Part shown: in pieces, positions 1 through 8,638 of the stretch
Layout of the letters: every line of letters begins with the position of its first letter
Position numbering within the stretch: position 1 is the stretch's first letter
Assembly: GCA_046729975.1 (NCBI GenBank)
Contig: JBKPHS010000157.1
Coordinates: 4,519 to 68,518 of the forward strand
Direction: 5' to 3'
DNA: 64,000 nt
Source of the DNA: JBKPHS01 sp046729975
Lineage (GTDB): Bacteria; Actinomycetota; Thermoleophilia; Solirubrobacterales; Thermoleophilaceae
Program-made: the position numbers and the translations under genes
The notes under the pieces: model-generated
What the model was told of the DNA's origin: nothing
The model's input: the letters and a program-made list of their open reading frames with translations, nothing else
The model's database searches: none

Positions 1-33
1 AGCCCCCGAGCGGCCCAGTTTATCGTCCGCCAG

Positions 34-384
34 TCAGCCCACGGACTCCACCGGCGCCTCTCCCCAGAGCTGCTCGAGCCGGTAGAAGGAGCGGGCCTCG
101 GGGGTGAAGACGTGGACGACGACGTCGAGGTAGTCCATGAGGATCCAGCGCGCTTCTCGCTCGCCCTCCACCCGGCGGGGCAGGGCACCCTGCGAGTCCT
201 TCAGCTCCTTGTGGATCGCGTCGTGGATCGCCTTGGTCTGGCGCTCGGTGTTGCCGGAGCAGATCACGAAGTAGTCGGTGTAGCCGACGACCTCCCGCAG
301 GTCGAGAACGCGAATCTCCGTCGCCTTCTTGTCCGACGCGATCGCGGCGATCCGCTCGGCGAGGGCCGCGCTGCCGGCCGTCAC
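34..384 (-). CDS. rsfS: Ribosomal silencing factor RsfS
   Basis: A 116-residue protein of the RsfS/Iojap family, which binds ribosomal protein L14 on the 50S subunit and blocks subunit joining when nutrients are short. Family landmarks are visible: a central VVGYTDYFVICSGNTERQ segment, the VEGEREARWILMDYLDVVVHVF core, and a C-terminal R-x-FYRLEQLWG motif. Its length is normal. It is the last gene seen of a long minus-strand run and its start overlaps the nadD stop by 4 bases, so the two are probably translationally coupled. The nadD-rsfS order is very common in bacteria. Confidence 0.95.
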   Translation of the reverse strand: MTAGSAALAERIAAIASDKKATEIRVLDLREVVGYTDYFVICSGNTERQTKAIHDAIHKELKDSQGALPRRVEGEREARWILMDYLDVVVHVFTPEARSFYRLEQLWGEAPVESVG

Positions 385-998
385 TCCGCGACCACCGGCG
401 CGGACGCGCCGTAGAGATTCTGCGCGGCGATCAGGCTTGCCACCTCGTCGGGCACGAGGTAGCGAATCACGCCCTCGGCTGCTCGGCTCCTGACGAGGCT
501 CGAGGAGATGTCGACGCGGGGCATGTCGAAGAAGGTCAGCCGGACGTCCGCGCCGGCGAGCGAGGTGACGCTCCGCCGGACCTCCTCGCGCCGATGACCG
601 TCACGCTCGGCCACCGCCACCATCGCGAGCTGGAGCACCTGCTCCGGCGCGTGCCACCGGGGGAGCGCGGCCGCCTGGTCGGCGCCGAGGATCAGGAAGA
701 GGTCCCGCTCGGGCGCCCGCTGTCTCAGCTCACGCAACGTGTCCACGGTATAGGACGGCCCGGGTCGATCTACCTCGAGACGTGACACGGCAAACCGCGG
801 GTCCGAGGCGATCGCCAGCTCGCACATCCGGAGCCGGACCTCCGCCCCGGGATCCTGCTCGACGGGCCGGTGCGGAGCCTCGCCGACCGGCACCCAGAGG
901 ACGACGTCGAGCGCGAGTTGGGTGTGCGCCTCCTGCGCGCAGATGAGGTGACCGAGGTGCGGGGGGTTGAAGACCCCGCCGAAGATCCCGACCGGCAA
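381..998 (-). CDS. nadD: Nicotinate-nucleotide adenylyltransferase NadD
   Basis: Transfers AMP from ATP to nicotinic acid mononucleotide, the penultimate step of NAD synthesis. The N-terminus carries the nucleotidyltransferase motif GIFGGVFNPPHLGHL with the HxGH signature, and ISSSLVRSRAAEG near the C-terminus is the second ATP-binding motif. A longer reading frame reaches position 1064, but that would run well into proA. A TTG at 998 puts the start just before GIFGG, lies one base past the proA TAG, and has GGGAG four bases upstream, so I choose it. It overlaps rsfS by 4 bases. Confidence 0.92.
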   Translation of the reverse strand: MPVGIFGGVFNPPHLGHLICAQEAHTQLALDVVLWVPVGEAPHRPVEQDPGAEVRLRMCELAIASDPRFAVSRLEVDRPGPSYTVDTLRELRQRAPERDLFLILGADQAAALPRWHAPEQVLQLAMVAVAERDGHRREEVRRSVTSLAGADVRLTFFDMPRVDISSSLVRSRAAEGVIRYLVPDEVASLIAAQNLYGASAPVVAE

Positions 999-999
999 G

Positions 1000-2271
1000 C
1001 TACTCCCGGATCTGGCCGCTGCCTTCGACCACGTACTTGTAGGTGCAGAGCTCGCGCAACGCAAGCGGGCCGCGCGCGTGCAGCTTCTGCGTGGAGTTGC
1101 CGATCTCGGCGCCCATGCCGTACTCGGCGCCGTCGGTGAAGCGAGTCGATGCGTTCACGTACACCGCCGCCGCGTCCACGTCCTCGGTAAATGCCTGGGC
1201 AGCCTCGTCCGACCCGGTGACGATCGCCTCCGAGTGGCCGCTGCCGTAGCGGTTGACGTGGTCGATCGCCTCATCGACCGAGTCCACCACCTTCACCGCC
1301 ATCACGAGAGCGAGGAACTCGGTCGCCCAGTCCTCCTCGGTGGCCTCGTTGAGAGATGCCGCGAGGTCGCCCGCTAGCGCACCCGTGCGGCCGTCGACCC
1401 GCAGTTCGACGCCCGACTCGCGCAACTCGTGTAGCGCGCGCGGAAGGAACTCGGGCGCGGCGTCGCGATGCACGAGGAGGGTCTCAGCAGCGTTGCACAT
1501 GCTCGGGCGCTGCACCTTCGCGTTCACCGCGATCCGCACGGCCATGTCCGTGTCGGCCCCGGCGTCGACGTAGACATGGCAGTTGCCGGAGGCGGCATAG
1601 ATCACGGGCACCGTGGCATAGCTCTTCAGGGCCGCCTTCAGGCCCTCGCCTCCGCGCGGGATGATCAGATCGACTACGCCCTCCTGCGTCGCCAGCTCGC
1701 GCAGCTCGTCGCGGCTGCCGCCGGACACGAGCGAGACGGCGGCCTCGGGCAGCCCGGCCGACGCGACCGCCGCGCGGGCGACCGCCGCGAGGGCGGCGTT
1801 GGAGTGCGCCGCCACAGAGGATCCGCGAAGGACGATCGCGTTGCCCGACTTGATGCAGAGCGCCGAGCAGTCGATCGTCACGTTCGGGCGCGCCTCGTAC
1901 ACGACGGCCACCACGCCGAGCGGCACGAGAACGCGCCGGAGCCTCAGTCCGTTGTAGAGCGTGCGCTCCTCGATCTGCTCGCCCACCGGGTCGGGCAGGT
2001 CGACGATCTTGCGCACGTCCGCGGCGATCCCCGCCAGCCGCTCGGGCGTGAGCTTCAGCCTGTCGAGCAGCGCGGCGTCGAGCCCCGCTTCCTCGCCGGC
2101 CTCCATGTCACGCGCGTTCGCGTCGAGCACCTCGGCGGCGCGCTCCTCGAGCGCCGCCGCCATCGCCTCGAGTGCGGCGTCCTTGCGAGCGGTGTCGAGG
2201 CGAGCGAGCTCGCGGGACGCCTGCTTAGCCGCGGCGCAGACCTCCGCGACCGATGCGGTGCCAATTGCCAT
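1000..2271 (-). CDS. proA: Gamma-glutamyl phosphate reductase ProA
   Basis: NADPH-dependent reduction of gamma-glutamyl phosphate to glutamate semialdehyde, the second step of proline synthesis. At 423 residues it has the usual length for the family. Aldehyde-dehydrogenase-fold landmarks are visible: the cofactor segment VVAVVYEARPNVTIDCSAL, KSGNAIVLRGSS, and the catalytic-Cys region AKVQRPSMCNAAETLL. It follows proB with about 40 bases between, and nadD starts one base after its stop, so proB-proA-nadD-rsfS look like one transcription unit. Confidence 0.96.
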   Translation of the reverse strand: MAIGTASVAEVCAAAKQASRELARLDTARKDAALEAMAAALEERAAEVLDANARDMEAGEEAGLDAALLDRLKLTPERLAGIAADVRKIVDLPDPVGEQIEERTLYNGLRLRRVLVPLGVVAVVYEARPNVTIDCSALCIKSGNAIVLRGSSVAAHSNAALAAVARAAVASAGLPEAAVSLVSGGSRDELRELATQEGVVDLIIPRGGEGLKAALKSYATVPVIYAASGNCHVYVDAGADTDMAVRIAVNAKVQRPSMCNAAETLLVHRDAAPEFLPRALHELRESGVELRVDGRTGALAGDLAASLNEATEEDWATEFLALVMAVKVVDSVDEAIDHVNRYGSGHSEAIVTGSDEAAQAFTEDVDAAAVYVNASTRFTDGAEYGMGAEIGNSTQKLHARGPLALRELCTYKYVVEGSGQIRE

Positions 2272-2311
2272 GGCACAAGGGTATCGGCCGCTTCGACCGT
2301 CTTCGACCGTC

Positions 2312-3409
2312 TCAGCCCAGCACGAAGTAGTCGCGGTGCACCGCCTCCTCGCTCGCCCGCGGAAGGCGGTCCTGCACTTCGGCCGTCTTCATTCCCTTGA
2401 TCTGGCGCAGCTCCGCGGCGGAGTAGTTGACGATGCCCTTGCCGACCGGGCGGCCGTTGCCGGCCGCACAGACCTCGACGGCGTCGCCCGCCTGGAACTC
2501 GCCGTGCACGTCCACGACGCCGACCGGCAACAGGCTCGTGCCGCGCTCCCGCAGCGCGCGCTCGGCGCCCTCGTCGACGACGATGCGGCCCTGGGTCGGT
2601 TTCGCGTACTTGAGCCAGAGCTTGAAGCTCGAGACGCGCCCCGCCTGCGGGTGAAAGAGCGTGCCCTCGCGTTGGCCGGAGGCGGCGCGCGTCACGGTGC
2701 CGGGCCGGGTGCCGTTCGCGATCACCGCCGGGATGCCGGCCGCCGTGGCCATCTCCGCAGCGACCACCTTCGACCGCATGCCGCCGGACCCGAGGGGGGA
2801 AGCCGAGACGCCGATGTCCAGCGGCTCGAGCGTCTCGAAGTCGCGCACGTCGGACAGCAGCTCGGCGCCGGGATCGTCGCGCGGGTCGGCAGTGTGGAGG
2901 CCGTCGGTGTCGGTGAGGAGCACCAGCAACTCGGCGCCGAGCAGGATCGCCACCTGTGCGGCCAGGAAGTCGTTGTCGCCGAATGAGATCTCGTCGGTGG
3001 TGGTCGTGTCGTTCTCGTTGATCACCGGCACGACGCGCCAGTCGAGGAGCCTGCTCAGCGTCTGGCGCGCGTTCAGGTAATGCGTGCGCGCGGACATGTC
3101 GAAGAAGGTCAGCAGCACCTGGGCACTCGACACGCCGCGCGCGGCGAGCAGCTCGTCGTAGGTGCGAAAGAGCTTGCCCTGGCCCACGGCCGAAGCCGCC
3201 TGCAGCTCGTCCATCGAACGGGGGCGCATCGCGAGCTCCATCAGCCGCATGCCGCGCGCGATGGCACCTGAGGTGACGATTACCACCGAGTCGCCCCCGT
3301 CGTGGAGGTCGGCGGCCTGGTCGCAAACCGCGCCGATCACGTCGCGGCGAATCTCTCCCCGCTCGTCCGCGACGATGCTCGACCCGAGCTTGATGACGAC
3401 CGTTCGCAT
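2312..3409 (-). CDS. proB: Glutamate 5-kinase ProB with PUA domain
   Basis: Phosphorylates glutamate to gamma-glutamyl phosphate, the first and feedback-regulated step of proline synthesis. It starts with the amino-acid-kinase motif VVIKLGSSIVAD, has the substrate segment INENDTTTTDEISFGDND, and has GSGGMRSKVVAAEMA in the ATP-binding half. The last ~85 residues (from GRIVVDEGAERAL) form a PUA domain, as in the long form of ProB, giving 365 residues. It sits between obgE and proA on the same strand; obgE-proB-proA is a frequent actinobacterial order. Confidence 0.96.
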   Translation of the reverse strand: MRTVVIKLGSSIVADERGEIRRDVIGAVCDQAADLHDGGDSVVIVTSGAIARGMRLMELAMRPRSMDELQAASAVGQGKLFRTYDELLAARGVSSAQVLLTFFDMSARTHYLNARQTLSRLLDWRVVPVINENDTTTTDEISFGDNDFLAAQVAILLGAELLVLLTDTDGLHTADPRDDPGAELLSDVRDFETLEPLDIGVSASPLGSGGMRSKVVAAEMATAAGIPAVIANGTRPGTVTRAASGQREGTLFHPQAGRVSSFKLWLKYAKPTQGRIVVDEGAERALRERGTSLLPVGVVDVHGEFQAGDAVEVCAAGNGRPVGKGIVNYSAAELRQIKGMKTAEVQDRLPRASEEAVHRDYFVLG

Positions 3410-3430
3410 GCGAGCGAAGGTTAGGCCCCG

Positions 3431-4747
3431 TCAGGCGCGACGGGGCTGGCGAAAAGGCGCGCCCGGGTCGAGCTCGAACACGATCCCGGCCATCTCCACG
3501 TCGTCCCCGGGCTCGAACCCGGCCGCCTCGAGCGCGCGCTGCACGCCGAGCACGCGCAGCTGTTCCTCGAGGTACCGGAGAGCGTCCTCGTTGTCGATGT
3601 CGTGGCGGGCGATCAGACGGTCCACCCGGCCGCCGGAGACACGGAAGGCCCGCGGCCCGGTTCGCTCGACGCGGAAGGACGCGTCCGCGCCGGGCCGGTA
3701 GACGCGATGCTCGGCAAGCGCCTCGCCGGGCTGCTCGGCAATCTCCTCCTCCGGGGGCACGTCGGCCATGACGGCCCGGCCGAGGTCCTCGATGCCTCGC
3801 CCCGTGGCCGACGAGGTGACCACTACGTCCAGCACGGCGTCTCCGAGCCGCTCGCGCCAGTCGCGCTCCGCCGCCGCGGCCCGCTCCTCCGGCACGAGAT
3901 CGGCCTTGGCGAGCGCGAGGATCCGCGGCAGCTCGGCGAGGCCCGCGCCGTAGGCGGCGATCTCCCGCTCGACCGCGCGGTGGTTCTCGACCGGGTTCGA
4001 GCCGTCGAGCGGAGCGAGGTCGAGCACGTGCACGAGCAGTCGGGTGCGTTCCACGTGCGCGAGGAACTCGTGCCCGATCCCGGCGCCCTCCGCCGCTCCC
4101 TCGATCAAACCCGGGATGTCGGCAACCACGAGCTGGCGATCGTCGGCCTCGAGCGTGCCGAGGACGGGCTCGAGTGTCGTGAACGGGTAGCCGGCGACCT
4201 TCGGCCGCGCGCGCGTGAGCCGCGCGAGGAGCGACGACTTGCCGGCGTTCGGCAGGCCGACGAGGCCCACGTCCGCCAGCAGCCTGAGCCGGAGCTCGAG
4301 CCAGCCCTCCTCGCCCGGGAGCCCGCGCTCGGCGAAGCGCGGCGCCTGGCGCGTCGCTGTGGCGAAGTGCTTGTTCCCGCGGCCGCCCAGGCCGCCCCGC
4401 GCGACCACGGCCCGCTGTCCGGGAGCGCTCAGGTCGAGCCGGAGCCCGCGCTCGGGATCCTCCACCGAGGTGCCGGGCGGAACGCGGACCTCCAACGGGT
4501 CCGGACTGGCGCCGTGGCGGTTGGCCCCCTCGCCGCGGCCGCCCCTCGGAGCCTTGTAATGAGCCTTGCGCTTGAACGACTGGAGGTCTCGCAGCGACGG
4601 GTCCGAGACCAGCACGACATCGGCGCCCCGGCCGCCGTCGCCGCCGTCGGGCCCGCCGCGCGGCACGTGCGCCTCACGGCGGAAGGAGACGGCGCCGTCG
4701 CCGCCCCGTCCGGCCTGGACGAAGATCCTGGCGCGGTCGTAGAGCAT
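3431..4747 (-). CDS. obgE: Ribosome-assembly GTPase Obg/CgtA
   Basis: Obg-family GTPase that binds the 50S subunit late in assembly. Three domains are visible in order: the glycine-rich Obg fold (about residues 1-155, with VQAGRGGDGAVSF and many GG turns), the G domain (G1 GLPNAGKSS, G3 DIPGL near residue 210, NKxD-like ALAKAD), and a C-terminal OCT domain (from about residue 340, including the RLIARHDIDNEDALRYLEEQL segment). At 438 residues it has normal actinobacterial length. It lies directly downstream of rplU-rpmA, the classical arrangement for this GTPase. Confidence 0.96.
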   Translation of the reverse strand: MLYDRARIFVQAGRGGDGAVSFRREAHVPRGGPDGGDGGRGADVVLVSDPSLRDLQSFKRKAHYKAPRGGRGEGANRHGASPDPLEVRVPPGTSVEDPERGLRLDLSAPGQRAVVARGGLGGRGNKHFATATRQAPRFAERGLPGEEGWLELRLRLLADVGLVGLPNAGKSSLLARLTRARPKVAGYPFTTLEPVLGTLEADDRQLVVADIPGLIEGAAEGAGIGHEFLAHVERTRLLVHVLDLAPLDGSNPVENHRAVEREIAAYGAGLAELPRILALAKADLVPEERAAAAERDWRERLGDAVLDVVVTSSATGRGIEDLGRAVMADVPPEEEIAEQPGEALAEHRVYRPGADASFRVERTGPRAFRVSGGRVDRLIARHDIDNEDALRYLEEQLRVLGVQRALEAAGFEPGDDVEMAGIVFELDPGAPFRQPRRA

Positions 4748-4777
4748 GGTTCCGGCGCTCGGCCGGCCCGGCTACCG

Positions 4778-5032
4778 CTAGTCCGCCGGGTCGACGGTGA
4801 TCACGCGTCCGCGACGGCCCGTCGCGAACTGCACGGTGCCCGGCCGCGTGGCGAAGATCGTGTCGTCCCTGCCGAGCCCTGTGCCCTCGCCCGGCCGGAA
4901 GCGCGTGCCGCGCTGGCGCACGATGATCTCGCCGCCCGTGACGCTCTGCCCCGCGAAGACCTTCACGCCAAGGCGCTTGGCCTGCGAGTCGCGGCCGTTG
5001 CGGCTCGAGCCGAGGCCCTTCTTATGAGCCAT
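4778..5032 (-). CDS. rpmA: 50S ribosomal protein L27
   Basis: An 84-residue L27, whose N-terminal tail reaches the peptidyl-transferase centre. It begins [16 protein letters not shown] directly, so it lacks the cleavable N-terminal extension seen in Firmicutes, and contains the conserved [10 protein letters not shown] and [11 protein letters not shown] segments. Its start overlaps the end of rplU by 11 bases, a tight coupling that keeps the two 50S proteins stoichiometric. Confidence 0.97.
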   Translation of the reverse strand: MAHKKGLGSSRNGRDSQAKRLGVKVFAGQSVTGGEIIVRQRGTRFRPGEGTGLGRDDTIFATRPGTVQFATGRRGRVITVDPAD

Positions 5033-5378
5033 CCTGATCCTCCCTCTTGGCGGCGGGCCTGCGCGACAGCTTCTTGATCTCGCGGATCTCGAGGCGCGTC
5101 AGCTCCGAGCGGTGGCCGGTCGTGCGCTTGTAGCCGCGCTTGGGCTTGAACTTGAGCACGCGGATCTTGGGCCCGCGCTCGTGGCCCGCGACCACGGCCT
5201 CGACCTTCACCTTGCCGAGATCCGCGCCCTCGAAGACCGCGTCGCCGTCGCCGGCGAGCAGCAGCGGCTCGAGCTGAACCTTGGCGCCCTCGTCCTCGCG
5301 CAGGCGATCTACGAGCAGGGAATCGCCCTCCTCGACGCGGTACTGCTTGCCGCCAACTTTGACTATCGCGTAGCTCAT
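5022..5378 (-). CDS. rplU: 50S ribosomal protein L21
   Basis: L21 of the large subunit, 118 residues. The start [17 protein letters not shown] and the basic signature [15 protein letters not shown] are diagnostic. It is about 15 residues longer than the common ~103-residue form because of a charged Lys/Arg/Asp-rich C-terminal tail, which overlaps the rpmA start. No Shine-Dalgarno sequence is obvious before the ATG. Instead a perfect 7-bp hairpin lies 11 bases upstream, which could control translation. Confidence 0.96.
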   Translation of the reverse strand: MSYAIVKVGGKQYRVEEGDSLLVDRLREDEGAKVQLEPLLLAGDGDAVFEGADLGKVKVEAVVAGHERGPKIRVLKFKPKRGYKRTTGHRSELTRLEIREIKKLSRRPAAKREDQDGS

Positions 5379-5388
5379 CGCATGAATC

Positions 5389-5408
5389 GGCGCCCGAGAC
5401 TGGGCGCC
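5389..5408 (-). promoter_or_regulatory. Perfect hairpin just upstream of rplU (possible r-protein leader)
   Basis: In the transcribed (minus) direction, GGCGCCC and GGGCGCC flank a 6-base AGTCTC loop, giving a perfect 7-bp GC stem whose 3' side ends 11 bases before the rplU ATG. There is no U-tract, so it is not a typical intrinsic terminator. Ribosomal-protein leaders controlling L21/L27 operons are known in other phyla. A similar autoregulatory role here is inference. Confidence 0.5.
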
Positions 5409-5440
5409 GGCAGCAGAGAATAGCGCCCATCCCGAGTCGC

Positions 5441-5497
5441 CAGTCGTCAGTCGTCAGTCGTCAGTTCTGAAGACTGAAGACCGAAGACTGACGACTT
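5441..5497. repeat. Heptamer tandem-repeat hairpin abutting the rng stop
   Basis: Three perfect copies of CAGTCGT plus a partial fourth (5441-5466) are followed by four degenerate heptamers GAAGACT/GAAGACC/GAAGACT/GACGACT (5470-5497). The right arm is the reverse complement of the left arm's pattern (AGTCNTC), so a long imperfect hairpin built of 7-base units can form. It ends directly at the rng TAG (5498-5500). Two other elements of the same design occur at 28029-28080 and 31454-31532. Confidence 0.8.
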
Positions 5498-7408
5498 CTA
5501 GTCCGTTTCGGGTACCTCGGCAGCGGCCGTCTTCCCCCGGCGCCCCCGCCCCCGCCGTCCCCGGCGGCGGCCGCGCTCGCGGGCCTCCTCGGGAGGTTCG
5601 TGGCGGGCGCCGTTGGGCCCGCCGACGATTGAGGCGAGGGCGGCGGTGCGGCCAACCTGGTCGATGCGCACGAGCTTCTTCTCGCCGATGTGGCCGATGC
5701 CGCCGGCTACCGAGATCGCGTAGCCGTCGACCTTCGCGACCGCGTCCTCGTCGTTGTACATGTGCGGCTCCTCGAGTGTGACGAGCACCTCCTCGCCCTC
5801 ACGGAAGGGGAGTGCGCGCTCGGCGACCTGCTCGCGCGTGCCCTCGAGCGTGACGGCGAAGTGGTCGATCGGCAGGCCCTCGGAGCCCTCGAAGTGGAAG
5901 TGCTTGTGCACGTCCGCCTCGAGGTCGTGGAGCGCCGATCCACCGGTGAGGATCGCCGCGACCCGGGGGTTCACCTGGATCAGGAACGCCTCCGGCTCGG
6001 GCCGCTCGACCGCCAGCTCGCGCAGCTTGCGCTCGACCTCAATGGCGACAGTGTCCTCCGAGAGCACGACTCCCTCGCCGTTGCAGGTGGGGCAGGTCTT
6101 CGTGAGGATCTCCCGGACGCCGTCCGTCACGTTCTGCCGCGTCATCTCGACCAGGCCGAGCGGCGAGATCTCGACTACGTAGGTCTTCGTGCGGTCCTCG
6201 TCGAGTGACTTGCGCAGGGTCTTCAGGACGGCGTCGCGGTTGCGGGCGCGCGACATGTCCACGAAGTCGATGACGATGATGCCGCCGATGTCGCGCAACC
6301 GCAGCTGGCGCACCACCTCCTCGGCCGCCTCGAGGTTGACCTTCGTGATCGTGTCCTCGAGCCGGGCGCCCTTGCCCCGCCCGATGAACGAGCCCGAGTT
6401 GACGTCGATGACCGTCATCGCCTCGGCGTAGTCGATCATCAGGTAGCCGCCCGACGGCAGGTCGACGCGCCGGTTCAGGGTCGAGAGGATCACGTCCTCC
6501 ACGCCGCACCTCTCGAACAGCGGCTCGCTTTCCTTGTAGAGCTCGACGCGGTCGAGCAGTTCGGGCGCGGTGCGGGTGAAGAAGGACGTCAGCCGGTCGA
6601 ACTGCTTCTGATCGTCGATCAGCGCACCCTCGAAGTGCTTCGAGAAGATGTCTCGCACGACCCTCACGGGCAGGTCGGCCTCCTGGAACACCATCGCCGG
6701 GGCGACGGTCTCCTTGACTCGCTTCTGGAGGATCTCGTAGAGCTTGTGGAGGTACTTGATCTCGCGCTCGAAGTCCTCGCGCGTGGCGCCGTCGGCGGCG
6801 GTGCGGATTATCGCCCCGCCCTCGCCGAGATCGAGCTTCGCGGCCTGCTTGCGCAGGCGCTCGCGCTCCTTGTCCTCGAGCCGGCGCGACACGCCGATGC
6901 CCTCGCCCTGGGGCACGTACACGAGGTAGCGGCCCGCGATCGAGAGCTGCATCGAGAGCCGCGCGCCCTTGGTCTTCAGGGGGTCCTTGACGACCTGCAC
7001 GACGACCTCGTCGCCGGGATGAAGGATCTCCGAGATCCTCTGCCCCTTGGAGCCGGAGCGGCCGCGCCGTGCCACCTCCACCCCCGGCATGACGACGTCG
7101 TCCGCGTGCAGGAAGCCGTTCTTGTCGAGGCCGATGTCCACGAACGCGGCCTCGAGTCCGGGCAGGACGTTGTCGACCTTGCCCTTGTAGATGTTGCCGA
7201 CGATCGAGCGGCTGCCGCGGCGCTCTATGTAGAGCTCGGCCACACGCCAGTCCGCAGGCTTCTCCGCCTGCGGCCGGCGGCCTCGTCCGCGCCGCCCTCC
7301 CTTCGGCCTCTGGTCAGCGCCTTCCTTAGGCTGGGGATCTCCCTCCGCCTCGAGGATGGCGACTCTGGTTTCGCCACGGTCCACCGTGACGAGCACTTGC
7401 TTTCTCAA
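5498..7408 (-). CDS. rng: Ribonuclease E/G family endoribonuclease
   Basis: Rne/Rng family single-strand endoribonuclease for rRNA and mRNA processing. An N-terminal S1-type RNA-binding region (GNIYKGKVDNVLPGLEAAFVDIG and following, residues ~70-170) precedes the catalytic core with the metal-binding aspartates in TVIDVNSGS and GIIVIDFVDM. A CPTCNGEG zinc-link motif follows. The C-terminus ends in an Arg/Gly-rich tail that may bind RNA. At 636 residues it is longer than E. coli RNase G and much shorter than RNase E. The start is TTG with AGAGG 8 bases upstream. It lies between rodA and rplU. Confidence 0.94.
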   Translation of the reverse strand: MRKQVLVTVDRGETRVAILEAEGDPQPKEGADQRPKGGRRGRGRRPQAEKPADWRVAELYIERRGSRSIVGNIYKGKVDNVLPGLEAAFVDIGLDKNGFLHADDVVMPGVEVARRGRSGSKGQRISEILHPGDEVVVQVVKDPLKTKGARLSMQLSIAGRYLVYVPQGEGIGVSRRLEDKERERLRKQAAKLDLGEGGAIIRTAADGATREDFEREIKYLHKLYEILQKRVKETVAPAMVFQEADLPVRVVRDIFSKHFEGALIDDQKQFDRLTSFFTRTAPELLDRVELYKESEPLFERCGVEDVILSTLNRRVDLPSGGYLMIDYAEAMTVIDVNSGSFIGRGKGARLEDTITKVNLEAAEEVVRQLRLRDIGGIIVIDFVDMSRARNRDAVLKTLRKSLDEDRTKTYVVEISPLGLVEMTRQNVTDGVREILTKTCPTCNGEGVVLSEDTVAIEVERKLRELAVERPEPEAFLIQVNPRVAAILTGGSALHDLEADVHKHFHFEGSEGLPIDHFAVTLEGTREQVAERALPFREGEEVLVTLEEPHMYNDEDAVAKVDGYAISVAGGIGHIGEKKLVRIDQVGRTAALASIVGGPNGARHEPPEEARERGRRRGRRGRGRRGKTAAAEVPETD

Positions 7409-7420
7409 AGAAATTGCCTC

Positions 7421-8638
7421 TCATCGAATTAGTTCTCGGCCCTTGGCCGCAGCCGTCTCGCGCGCTTGCACGTGGATCGACTGCAGGAGGCCAACGGCCA
7501 TGAAGGTGACAAGCACCGACGCTCCGCCGTAGCTCATGAGCGGCAGAGGGACGCCGGTGATGGGCATGATCCCGATGGTCATGCCCACGTTGACGAAGAT
7601 CTGGAACATCAGCATCGCGGCTATTCCGCCGGCGATCAGCGCTCCATACAGGTTCTTCGACATGGTGAGTATTCGCAGTGCCCTCCAGATTAGAAGGGCG
7701 TACAGCGAAAGCACGAGCGCCGCGCCCATGAAGCCGAATGTCTCCCCCACCACGCTGAACACGAAGTCCGTGTGGTGCTCGGGGAGGAAGTCGAGCTTCG
7801 TCTGGGTGGCCTCGTCAGAGCCGCGGCCGGTCTTCTGGCCAGAGCCGATCGCGGCGATCGACTGCTTGAGCTGGTAGCCCTGCTCACGCGGGTCGTCGCT
7901 CGGGTTGACGAATGCCGTCAGCCGGTCCACCTGGTACGGCTTCAGCACCTGCATGCCGGCCATCGGCATGACGACGAGCACGAGCGTCACGGCGGTCGTG
8001 CCAATCACGCCCAGCGCGGCGAAGTGAGTCCACTTGGTGCCCGCGACGAACAACACCGCGAGCGCAATGGCGAGGTAGACGAGCCCGCTTCCGAGGTCCG
8101 GCTGGGCGACCACGAGGATCGCCGGCAGGAGCGCCAGCAGCATGATCCGGCTCGTCGTCTCGCGGTCGTTGACGCGTCTCATCCGATCCACCAGGAAGGC
8201 CGACAGAGCCAGGATCAGCAGCACCTTCCCGAGCTCGGACGGCTGGAAGCGGAAGAACGGGAGGTCGATCCAGCGCTTCGAGCCGCGGGTAGCGCCCGCG
8301 AGCGCGAAGACGAGCAGGATCATGCCGATCATCAGCGCGTAGAGCCCTATCTTCAGCTCGCGCAGCCGCGAGTAGTCGAAGCGTGCGAACAGCAGCATCA
8401 CCACGATGCCGACGACGCCGTAGGCCGACTGGCGGATCACGTAGAAGTAGGGGCTGCCCTCGATGTCGCCCTCGGTGGCGGTCCCGATCGTAAGGACGCT
8501 GAACGCGATCAGGCCAACGGCGGAGAGCAGCAGCAGCCAGTCGAGGTGGAGCAGCGCGCCAACTCCGCTGGCCGCGCGGGGCTGTGACTCCGAGAAGCCC
8601 TTGACGGAAGCGCCGTAGGGGGTGCTGTGGCTAGTCAG
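7421..8638 (-). CDS. rodA: Peptidoglycan glycosyltransferase RodA, apparent CTG start
   Basis: SEDS-family glycan polymerase of the elongasome, partner of the PBP2 encoded just upstream. SEDS motifs are present: TRGSKRWIDLPFFRFQPSELGKV, the large loop ending in LPEHHTDFVFSVVGE, and the ITGVPLPLMSYGGASVL end. The first conventional start (GTG at 8440) would delete the first membrane helix. Reading upstream in frame gives LDWLLLLSAVGLIAFSVLT, the expected first helix, with no ATG, GTG or TTG before an in-frame TGA. A CTG at 8638-8636 lies 7 bases after AAGGGG and overlaps the end of mrdA, giving 405 residues. The CTG start is inference; the upstream extension is well supported. Confidence 0.88.
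   Translation of the reverse strand: MTSHSTPYGASVKGFSESQPRAASGVGALLHLDWLLLLSAVGLIAFSVLTIGTATEGDIEGSPYFYVIRQSAYGVVGIVVMLLFARFDYSRLRELKIGLYALMIGMILLVFALAGATRGSKRWIDLPFFRFQPSELGKVLLILALSAFLVDRMRRVNDRETTSRIMLLALLPAILVVAQPDLGSGLVYLAIALAVLFVAGTKWTHFAALGVIGTTAVTLVLVVMPMAGMQVLKPYQVDRLTAFVNPSDDPREQGYQLKQSIAAIGSGQKTGRGSDEATQTKLDFLPEHHTDFVFSVVGETFGFMGAALVLSLYALLIWRALRILTMSKNLYGALIAGGIAAMLMFQIFVNVGMTIGIMPITGVPLPLMSYGGASVLVTFMAVGLLQSIHVQARETAAAKGRELIR

Noticed and set aside
1468..2400. 310-residue plus-strand frame opposite proA
   Set aside because: Antisense shadow, no motifs.
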